From positions 62,001 through 126,000 of the forward strand of contig NZ_JAUUDS010000008.1 of NCBI RefSeq assembly GCF_030678875.1: 64,000 nucleotides of DNA. The letters are read 5' to 3'. A program made the translations under genes and the position numbers. Within the stretch, counting starts at the first letter, position 1, and each line of letters begins with the position of its first letter. Source of the stretch: Sphingomonas aurea. GTDB lineage: Bacteria > Pseudomonadota > Alphaproteobacteria > Sphingomonadales > Sphingomonadaceae. Below the pieces are notes generated by a model. It was not told the DNA's origin and searched no databases. It saw only the letters and a list, made by a program, of their open reading frames with translations. Shown piece after piece: positions 58,510-64,000 of this stretch.

Positions 58510-59271
58510 CTAGATCCCGCCCGCCGTCACCGCGCGACCATCCGCTACCAGTGCGGCGGTCAGCTCCGCCAGGCACGCGTCGACCACCGCCTCGTTAGGG
58601 CTGCGCGCGACGAAGTTCGCGCCGGTCCGCCCTTCACGAAAGAAGGGGTAGCTGCCGATCGCCACCCCAGGATGCGCCTTCTCTGTCGTCCGCAGCAGGT
58701 CGGCAACCTCACTCTCGGCGACCCAGCAGCCGATCGACTTCGACACCACCGGGCGCCCGCCTGGGAGCGTGCCCGTCAGCGCGTCGAGCATCCCGGCGGT
58801 GATGTGCGGCACGCCAGCCATGATGAAGACGTTGCCGATGCGGATGCCGGGCGCGCCCGACACGCGGTTCTCGATCAGCCCGGCCCCCGCCGGCACCCGT
58901 GCCATCCGCGCTCGCGCCTCGGTCAGCCCGCCGCGCGTCGCGTAATACGCCTCCAGCACCGCCATCGCCTGCGGGTGATGCACCACCTCGACCCCCAGCG
59001 CCGCCGCAATCGCATCAACGGTAATGTCGTCGTGGGTCGGCCCGATCCCGCCGGTGGTGAACAGGTAATCGTTACGGGCGCGAAGCTGGTTCACCGCCTC
59101 GACGATCGCGTCCTCGCGGTCACCGACCACACGCACCTCGGCCAGGCGGATGCCCTGCACGTTCAGCCAGGCGGCGATCTGCGCGACGTTCCGGTCCTGC
59201 GTCCGCCCCGACAGGATCTCGTCGCCGATCACCACCAGCGCCGCGGTCCAGATGCGTTCGTCCCGTGTCAT
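58510..59271 (-). CDS. CinA-like molybdopterin-binding domain protein
   Basis: A 253-residue protein of the competence/damage-inducible CinA N-terminal (MoCF/MogA-like) family: 'TAALVVIGDEILSGRTQDRN' and 'YLFTTGGIGPTHDDITVDAIA' are hallmark motifs. It lacks the C-terminal nicotinamide-nucleotide deamidase domain of full-length CinA, so it is the short form common in alphaproteobacteria. The start at 59271 follows AGAGG; an ATG at 59286 is possible. It is divergent from map with a 65-base gap. Confidence 0.88.
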   Translation of the reverse strand: MTRDERIWTAALVVIGDEILSGRTQDRNVAQIAAWLNVQGIRLAEVRVVGDREDAIVEAVNQLRARNDYLFTTGGIGPTHDDITVDAIAAALGVEVVHHPQAMAVLEAYYATRGGLTEARARMARVPAGAGLIENRVSGAPGIRIGNVFIMAGVPHITAGMLDALTGTLPGGRPVVSKSIGCWVAESEVADLLRTTEKAHPGVAIGSYPFFREGRTGANFVARSPNEAVVDACLAELTAALVADGRAVTAGGI

Positions 59272-59336
59272 GCCGGCCTCTGTCATGTCCGTGCCATAGC
59301 CTCGCCAAATCGCCGCCGCCACGCTATATGACGGTG

Positions 59337-60164
59337 ATGACCGATTACGTGACCGTGACCTCCGATGCCCCCCTCGCGCGCACCGGCGCGATCAAGCTCC
59401 ACGGCCCCGCCGCCTTTGCGGGCATGCACAAGGCCGGGCGCCTCGCCGCCGAGACGCTCGACATGCTGGTGCCGCACATGGTGCCCGGCGTGACCACGGC
59501 GGAGCTGGACCGGCTGATCTACGATTTCGTGACGGCGAACGGCGGCGTGCCGGCGACGCTCGGCTATCGCGGCTACACCCACTCGACCTGCATCTCGATC
59601 AATCACGTCGTCTGCCACGGCATTCCGTCGGAGAAGACGCTGAAATCGGGCGACATCGTCAATGTCGACGTTACCCCGATCGTCGATGGCTGGCACGGCG
59701 ATTCCAGCCGCATGTACCTTATCGGCGACGTGCCGCTGAAGGCACGCCGGCTGGTCGAGGTGACCTACGAGTGCCTGATGCTCGGCATCGAACAGGCGAA
59801 GCCCGGCAACCGCATGGGCGACGTGGCCCACGCCATCCAGATCCATGCCGAGCGCCACCGCTACGGCGTGGTCCGCGACTTCTGCGGCCACGGCCTCGGC
59901 CGCCTGTTCCACGACGCGCCTGAGGTCGTCCATGTCGGCCGCCCCGGCACCGGGCCGGAGCTGAAGCCGGGCATGATCTTCACGATCGAGCCGATGGTGA
60001 ACATCGGCCGCCCCGACGTGAAGCTGCTCGACGATGGCTGGACGGCGGTGACCCGCGACCGCTCGCTCTCGGCGCAGTTCGAGCATTCGATCGGCATCAC
60101 CGAGACGGGCTGCGAGATCTTCACGCTTAGCCCGGCGGGCCATCACCAGCCGCCCTACGCCTGA
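59337..60164 (+). CDS. map: Methionine aminopeptidase, type I
   Basis: A 275-residue metalloenzyme that removes the initiator methionine. The five metal ligands are visible: D111, D122, H185, E218 and E249, with the additional active-site H94 in 'VVCHGIP'. The start 'MTDYVTVTSDAPLARTG' is chosen as typical for the family; an ATG three codons upstream is equally near a weak ribosome-binding site. Length is normal. Confidence 0.94.
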   Translation: MTDYVTVTSDAPLARTGAIKLHGPAAFAGMHKAGRLAAETLDMLVPHMVPGVTTAELDRLIYDFVTANGGVPATLGYRGYTHSTCISINHVVCHGIPSEKTLKSGDIVNVDVTPIVDGWHGDSSRMYLIGDVPLKARRLVEVTYECLMLGIEQAKPGNRMGDVAHAIQIHAERHRYGVVRDFCGHGLGRLFHDAPEVVHVGRPGTGPELKPGMIFTIEPMVNIGRPDVKLLDDGWTAVTRDRSLSAQFEHSIGITETGCEIFTLSPAGHHQPPYA

Positions 60165-60170
60165 TCCTGG

Positions 60171-60203
60171 GTCGGTCATTGCCGCGAAGGCGGGGATGAC
60201 GGA
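60171..60203. repeat. Single REP-like unit
   Basis: GTCATTGCCGCGAAGGCGGGGATGAC resembles one arm of the REPIN at 45861, here 6 bases after the map stop. It may serve as the map terminator. Confidence 0.4.
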
Positions 60204-60255
60204 TTGGTACAGGTCCACCCCCACTCTAATCGCCTCACCCGATCGGTCGCATCGG

Positions 60256-60271
60256 AATAATCGCCTTTATT
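60256..60271. promoter_or_regulatory. AATAA-N6-TTATT dyad upstream of ahpC
   Basis: A small inverted repeat in a short AT-rich island about 60-75 bases before the ahpC start, where a promoter or OxyR-type site would be expected. It is not a full match to the four-part OxyR consensus. Confidence 0.3.
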
Positions 60272-60292
60272 GCTGCACCGCAGCACCCTACA

Positions 60293-60326
60293 GGGCTCCC
60301 GTTTCGCACTGCACAAACGGGAGTTC
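60293..60326 (+). promoter_or_regulatory. Leader hairpin that pairs the ahpC ribosome-binding site
   Basis: CTCCCGTTT (60296-60304) and AAACGGGAG (60315-60323) form a perfect 9-bp stem with a 10-base loop, extendable by two G-U pairs and one G-C pair. The ribosome-binding site GGGAG (60319-60323) is entirely in the 3' arm, 8 bases before the ATG at 60332. Confidence 0.6.
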
Positions 60327-60331
60327 CCCTC

Positions 60332-60895
60332 ATGTCGATCATCGGCACCACGCTGAAGCCGTTCACCGCCCAGGCCTATAAGGCTGGCAAGTTCATCACC
60401 GTGTCCGAGGCCGACGTGCTCGGCAAATGGGCGGTGTTCTTCTTCTACCCGGCCGACTTCACCTTCGTCTGCCCGACCGAGCTGGAGGACCTGGCCGACA
60501 ACTACGCCACCTTCCAGAAGATGGGTGTCGAGGTCTACTCGGTGTCGACCGACACGCATTTCAGCCACAAGGCTTGGCACGACAGCTCGCCCGCGATCGG
60601 CAAGATCGCCTACACCATGCTCGGTGACCCCGCCGGCGTCGTGACCAACAATTTCGGCGTGATGCGCGAGGGTCAGGGCCTGGCCGACCGCGGCACCTTC
60701 GTCGTCGATCCGGACGGCGTGATCCAGCTGATGGAGATCACCAGCGAGGGCGTCGGCCGCAACGCGATGGAGCTGCTGCGCAAGATCAAGGCGGCCCAGT
60801 ACATCGCCGCCCATCCGGGCGAGGTCTGCCCCGCCAAGTGGGAAGAGGGCGAGACCACGCTGGCCCCGTCGCTCGACCTCGTCGGCAAGATCTGA
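60332..60895 (+). CDS. ahpC: Alkyl hydroperoxide reductase subunit C (peroxiredoxin)
   Basis: A 187-residue typical 2-Cys peroxiredoxin that reduces hydrogen peroxide and organic peroxides. The peroxidatic cysteine is C47 in 'DFTFVCPTE' and the resolving cysteine is C166 in 'GEVCPAKW'. The ATG start has its ribosome-binding site inside a leader hairpin. It is followed by a family A repeat and then ahpF, its reductase. Confidence 0.96.
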   Translation: MSIIGTTLKPFTAQAYKAGKFITVSEADVLGKWAVFFFYPADFTFVCPTELEDLADNYATFQKMGVEVYSVSTDTHFSHKAWHDSSPAIGKIAYTMLGDPAGVVTNNFGVMREGQGLADRGTFVVDPDGVIQLMEITSEGVGRNAMELLRKIKAAQYIAAHPGEVCPAKWEEGETTLAPSLDLVGKI

Positions 60896-60903
60896 CGACC
60901 TAG

Positions 60904-61025
60904 CTCCTCCCCTACAAGGGGAGGTGGCAGGCCGCAGGCCTGACGGAGGGGTGTCACCCTCTCGATAGCGCGACACCCCTCCACCACCGCTTCGCGGCGG
61001 TCCCCCTCCCCCTATGGGGGAGGAT
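60904..61025 (+). repeat. Palindromic intergenic repeat, family A, full copy
   Basis: CTCCCC...GGGGAG, GGTGGCAGGCC-N4-GGCCTGACGGAGGGGTGTC, variable middle, CGACACCCCTCCACCACCG, then GTCCCCCTCCCCC...GGGGGAG. Same orientation as the copy at 14672. It fills the ahpC-ahpF gap and may modulate the ratio of the two products. Confidence 0.85.
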
Positions 61026-61045
61026 TGTCTCAAGGAGCCCGCACC

Positions 61046-62626
61046 GTGCTTGACGTCAATCTCAAGACCCAGCTGAAGACCTACCTCGCCAACATCCGCA
61101 CGCCGATCGAACTGGCCGCCGCCGCCGACGATTCGTCGAAGTCGCGCGAGATGATGCAGCTGCTGTCGGACATCGCCGCGCTGTCGGACAAGGTCACGAT
61201 CGTGCACGGTGACGACGACGCGCGCCGCCCCTCCTTCCTGATCCGCCGCATCGGCACCGACGTCGCGGTGCGCTTCGCCGGCATTCCGCTGGGCCATGAA
61301 TTCACCTCGCTGATCCTCGCCCTGCTCCAGGTCGGCGGCCATCCGCCCAGGCTGGCACCCGAGATGATCGAGCAGATCGCTGCCCTCGACGGTGACTATG
61401 AATTCGAGACCTATTTCTCGCTCACCTGCCAGAACTGCCCCGACGTGGTGCAGGCGCTGAACGTGATGAGCGTCGTCAACCCGCGCATCCGCCACACCGC
61501 GATCGAGGGCGGGCTGTTCCAGGACGAGGTCGCCGCCCGCAACATCCTGTCGGTCCCGGCCATCTTCCTGAACGGCGAGCCGTTCGCGCAGGGGCGCATG
61601 GAGGTGGAGCAGATCCTGGCCAAACTCGACACCGGCGCCGGCGCCCGCACCGCCGCGGCGATCGCGGCGAAGGATCCGTTCGACGTCCTCGTCGTCGGCG
61701 GCGGCCCGGCCGGCGCGTCGGCGGCGATCTATGCCGCGCGCAAGGGCATCCGCACCGGCCTCGTCGCAGAGCGGTTCGGCGGGCAGGTGCTCGACACCAT
61801 GGCGATCGAGAACTTCATCTCTGTCCAGCACACCGAGGGGCCGAAGCTCGCCCAGCAGCTGGAGGCGCATGTCGACCAGTACGGCGTCGACATGATGAAC
61901 CTCCAGCGCGCCGAGAAGCTGGTGCCCGCGCGCAGCCCCGGCGGGCTGCACGAGGTGCGCCTCGCCGGCGGTGCGACGCTGAAGGCGCGCACGGTGATCC
62001 TGTCGACCGGCGCGCGCTGGCGCAGCATGAACGTGCCCGGCGAGGACGCGTACCGGAACAAGGGCGTGACCTATTGCCCGCACTGCGACGGCCCGCTGTT
62101 CCGCGGCAAGCGCGTCGCGGTGATCGGCGGCGGCAATTCGGGTGTCGAGGCGGCGATCGACCTCGCCGGCCTGGTCGCGCACGTCACGCTGATCGAGTAT
62201 GCCGCCGACCTGAAGGCCGACGCGGTGCTCCAGCGCAAGCTCGCCAGCCTGCCCAACGTCACCGTCGTCACCTCGGCGCTGACCACCGAGGTGGTCGGCG
62301 ACGGCACCCGCGTCACCGCGCTCCACTACAAGGACCGCACCACCGGTGCCGCGCACGAGATCCCGCTGGAGGGGGTGTTCGTCCAGATCGGCCTCGTCCC
62401 CAACACCGAGTGGCTGAAGGACAGCATCGCCCTGACCCTTCACGGCGAGATCGAGGTCGATGCGCGCGGCGAAACCAGCGCCGCCGGCATCTTCGCCGCC
62501 GGCGACGTGACGACCGTGCCGTTCAAGCAGATCGTGATCGCGATGGGCGAGGGCTCGAAGGCGTCGCTGTCGGCGTTCGACTATCTGATCCGCCTGCCCG
62601 CCGAAGTGGAGTCGGCGGCGGCGTGA
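61046..62626 (+). CDS. ahpF: Alkyl hydroperoxide reductase subunit F
   Basis: A 526-residue flavoprotein that passes electrons from NAD(P)H to AhpC. The N-terminal glutaredoxin-like part has C128-x2-C131 ('LTCQNCPD'), and the thioredoxin-reductase part has C344-x2-C347 ('YCPHCDG') with FAD and NAD motifs '[19 protein letters not shown]' and '[19 protein letters not shown]'. The GTG start at 61046 follows AAGGAG. The open frame extends upstream into the repeat but without family sequence. Confidence 0.96.
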   Translation: MLDVNLKTQLKTYLANIRTPIELAAAADDSSKSREMMQLLSDIAALSDKVTIVHGDDDARRPSFLIRRIGTDVAVRFAGIPLGHEFTSLILALLQVGGHPPRLAPEMIEQIAALDGDYEFETYFSLTCQNCPDVVQALNVMSVVNPRIRHTAIEGGLFQDEVAARNILSVPAIFLNGEPFAQGRMEVEQILAKLDTGAGARTAAAIAAKDPFDVLVVGGGPAGASAAIYAARKGIRTGLVAERFGGQVLDTMAIENFISVQHTEGPKLAQQLEAHVDQYGVDMMNLQRAEKLVPARSPGGLHEVRLAGGATLKARTVILSTGARWRSMNVPGEDAYRNKGVTYCPHCDGPLFRGKRVAVIGGGNSGVEAAIDLAGLVAHVTLIEYAADLKADAVLQRKLASLPNVTVVTSALTTEVVGDGTRVTALHYKDRTTGAAHEIPLEGVFVQIGLVPNTEWLKDSIALTLHGEIEVDARGETSAAGIFAAGDVTTVPFKQIVIAMGEGSKASLSAFDYLIRLPAEVESAAA

Positions 62627-62638
62627 TGTGTCGGCCAC

Positions 62639-62664
62639 GATGCGAGGAGCGCGCGCCTCGCATC
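62639..62664 (+). terminator. Hairpin after ahpF
   Basis: GATGCGAGG and CCTCGCATC form a perfect 9-bp stem with an 8-base loop, 12 bases after the ahpF stop. There is no T-run. Confidence 0.5.
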
Positions 62665-62768
62665 TGCCTGCCGCCATCATCTCACCCGTGGGCGACGTCC
62701 GCACCGAGACCCAGGATCGGATGTGCAAGCATGCGAGCGGGCCGGATCGAACCCGCCGTCGCGTGACC

Positions 62769-62786
62769 GCCAGACGATCGTCTGGC
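62769..62786. promoter_or_regulatory. 18-bp perfect palindrome of unknown role
   Basis: GCCAGACGA is followed directly by its reverse complement, in the 291-base gap between ahpF and the last PEP-CTERM gene. It is not near a start codon and could be a protein-binding site or chance; the rest of the gap holds the two hairpins noted here. Confidence 0.35.
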
Positions 62787-62865
62787 CGGTGCGGCCGGGT
62801 GCCGGCAAGACGCGCCGTTGTCGCGGCATGACCGCGTCGGTCGCATCAGCTTCGCCGCAACGACA

Positions 62866-62895
62866 AAGGGCTGCCGGATCGCTCCGACAACCCTT
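62866..62895 (-). terminator. Terminator of the fourth PEP-CTERM gene
   Basis: On the minus strand AAGGGTTGTCGGA pairs with TCCGGCAGCCCTT (13 bp, two G-U) around a GCGA tetraloop, 22 bases after the stop, followed by TGTCGTT. Confidence 0.6.
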
Positions 62896-62917
62896 CATGT
62901 CTATCCGAAGAAGCAGA

Positions 62918-63628
62918 TCAGGCGATGACCGCCTTGGTGCTGCGGCGGCGATAGCGGGCGCTGGCGCCGACCATGCCGAAGCCGACGAGCATCATCGCCC
63001 AGGTGGCGGGCTCCGGCACCGCGGCGACGTTCAGGACGCCGAACACGTCGGCCGAGGCGTTGCCGCCCTCACGGACGTGGAACTCGTTGGCGCCCGAGTT
63101 CAGGAAGCCGTCACCCACGACGTTGGTCAGGCCGAGCAGCTTGAAGGTATAGGCCTGGCCGTTGACGGTGAAGGTGTCCGCGGTCTGCAGCGACGGGAAG
63201 GTGATGTAGTCGGCGTTCTCGTCAGCGGTGCCGGTGTTCGGCGTGCTGTTCAGGCCCAGGATGAAGCTCTTGGTGAAGGCGCCGATCGCGGGGTCCGAGA
63301 AGTTGAACGCCAGGTTCAGGCCGATGCTGGTCAGCTCGGTGCCGTTGTTGATCGTGCCGTTGTAGTAGGAGATCGAGCCGATCTTGAACTGCTGACCGAC
63401 CGTCGCCGAGAACGGCGTGTTGGCCGCGAAGGTCATCTCGTTGACCTTGCCGCCGTCGGCAGCAACGCCCCAGGTGAGGTGGTTGGTGCCGGTGCCGGTC
63501 GACGTGCCCGTCGTCGGCTTGGCATCGACGAAGGTCGCCGTCGTGGTGCCGGTGACGTTGTTTGCGGCGAGAGCCGGCGAAGCCGCAACGGAAGCGGCCA
63601 GAACTGCGATTGAAAAGATCTTCTTCAT
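62918..63628 (-). CDS. PEPxxWA-CTERM sorting domain protein
   Basis: A 236-residue secreted protein. The start at 63628 ('MKKIFSIAVLAASVAASPAL') gives a clean signal peptide cleaved near 'ALA'; the open frame upstream adds 31 residues that would mask it. The C-terminus is 'VPEPATWAMMLVGFGMVGAS' with 'RYRRR' after the helix. The body is Thr/Asn/Gly-rich with a choice-of-anchor style beta-sandwich look ('YYNGTINNGTELTSIGLNL'). Function is unknown. GGGG precedes the start, weakly. Confidence 0.85.
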   Translation of the reverse strand: MKKIFSIAVLAASVAASPALAANNVTGTTTATFVDAKPTTGTSTGTGTNHLTWGVAADGGKVNEMTFAANTPFSATVGQQFKIGSISYYNGTINNGTELTSIGLNLAFNFSDPAIGAFTKSFILGLNSTPNTGTADENADYITFPSLQTADTFTVNGQAYTFKLLGLTNVVGDGFLNSGANEFHVREGGNASADVFGVLNVAAVPEPATWAMMLVGFGMVGASARYRRRSTKAVIA

Positions 63629-63964
63629 TTTCCCCAACCCTTTAGCGGAATGATTACCGGGTGTTGATCCCTGGACGTCTAATGCCAAAACTTTCGCGAA
63701 GATGAACGGGAGAAATGACACGGCTATTTTCAGTCATCCAAATCGATGCGCGCACCAGTACTACGTGATTATTGAAGGGCTTGTTTGGTTAAGCTAGCCT
63801 CGAAAAGGTACATCCCGCCGCTCAATTCGTTTCACAATGCGACATCACTCATATTTGTCTTAATAAGATCGTCGAAAACTGCTTTTTGCTCCGGACATGC
63901 TGCCGCCACATGCCTGACGACCGTTCGGGGTGACGTGCCGGCCCCACCTCGCTATGGCGCGCGC
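63629..63964. other. 336-base AT-richer gap before probable purL
   Basis: It should contain the divergent promoters of the PEP-CTERM gene and the next gene. It includes a TTGGTTAA sequence near 63786 that matches half of the palindrome at 1994-2021, but the other half is absent. I see no open frame with coding character. Confidence 0.4.
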
Positions 63965-64000
63965 ATGACTCAGCCCGCGCCCCAGATCACGCCCGAAATC
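63965..64000 (+). CDS. purL: Start of a gene, probably purL (truncated by window end)
   Basis: Only 12 codons are present (MTQPAPQITPEI). 'ITPEI' soon after the start is how many alphaproteobacterial phosphoribosylformylglycinamidine synthases begin. The assignment rests on this alone and needs the downstream sequence. Confidence 0.4.
   Translation, partial: MTQPAPQITPEI

Noticed and set aside
60240..60331. Full OxyR operator upstream of ahpC
   Set aside because: Only a small AATAA/TTATT dyad is present; the four-part ATAG-type consensus is not matched.

Overview
The window looks like chromosomal DNA from a GC-rich alphaproteobacterium of the Sphingomonadaceae type (Sphingomonas or a close relative). 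The support is: four proteins with the C-terminal PEPxxWA-CTERM sorting signal common in sphingomonads, a SciP/DUF1153 cell-cycle regulator, a consensus CtrA-type site, two candidate EcfG-type promoters, and gene content typical of the group. Most of it is densely packed housekeeping and accessory metabolism. There is no prophage, no CRISPR array and no intact insertion sequence. This taxonomic call comes from pattern recognition, not from a search.

Layout. Positions 1-5.9 kb: the 3' end of gshA, three PEP-CTERM genes around tRNA-Gly(TCC) and tRNA-Tyr(GTA), an RlmB-type methyltransferase, a 2Fe-2S ferredoxin and an AlkA-type glycosylase. 5.9-7.3 kb: a patch of visibly lower GC with a small two-helix membrane protein, then an unknown protein. 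7.3-21.2 kb: mntH, then a co-directional, mostly overlapping glycogen/trehalose operon glgP-glgB-glgC-glgA-pgm-glgX-treA. 21.2-25.2 kb: cyoABCD (bo3 oxidase) on the minus strand. 25.3-27.1 kb: a CitE-like lyase, a repeat-rich stretch with an IS481-type transposase remnant, and a DUF4142 protein. 27.2-32.1 kb: an Mla-type lipid transport operon and a DUF445 protein. 32.2-36.5 kb: an RND efflux pair. 36.7-39.7 kb: a SIMPL protein, a GlsB-like stress membrane protein, sciP and mnmA. 39.8-42.3 kb: a candidate small RNA, phzF-like, a CDF transporter and pdxH. 42.4-45.8 kb: the NHEJ pair ku and ligD. 46.0-51.6 kb: a GlgE-pathway operon on the minus strand (DUF2934, glgE, treS-maltokinase fusion). 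51.8-58.4 kb: an HWE/HisKA_2-type histidine kinase and a six-gene Mrp antiporter operon with a fused MrpA/B. 58.5-64 kb: cinA, map, ahpC, ahpF, a fourth PEP-CTERM gene and the first codons of a probable purL.

How the genes fit together. Carbon storage dominates. The window encodes the classical ADP-glucose route (GlgC, GlgA), the maltose-1-phosphate route (TreS-maltokinase, GlgE), the shared branching enzyme GlgB, breakdown enzymes (GlgP, GlgX), a phosphoglucomutase link to central metabolism, and an apparently exported trehalase. A second theme is stress and envelope: AhpC/AhpF, NHEJ, GlsB-like, Mrp antiporter, Mla and RND.

The most interesting non-coding signals are these. A family of about 100-140 bp G/C-rich palindromic repeats occurs at four loci; one copy sits in frame inside ligD and one appears to supply the glgA ribosome-binding site. 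A perfect 28-bp palindrome abuts the ribosome-binding site of a PEP-CTERM gene, next to a consensus CtrA site. A candidate anti-Shine-Dalgarno small RNA ends in a strong terminator. A hairpin sequesters the ahpC ribosome-binding site. Two genes (mrpD and the phzF-like gene) appear to start at CTG. I did not find a clearly new multi-gene system.
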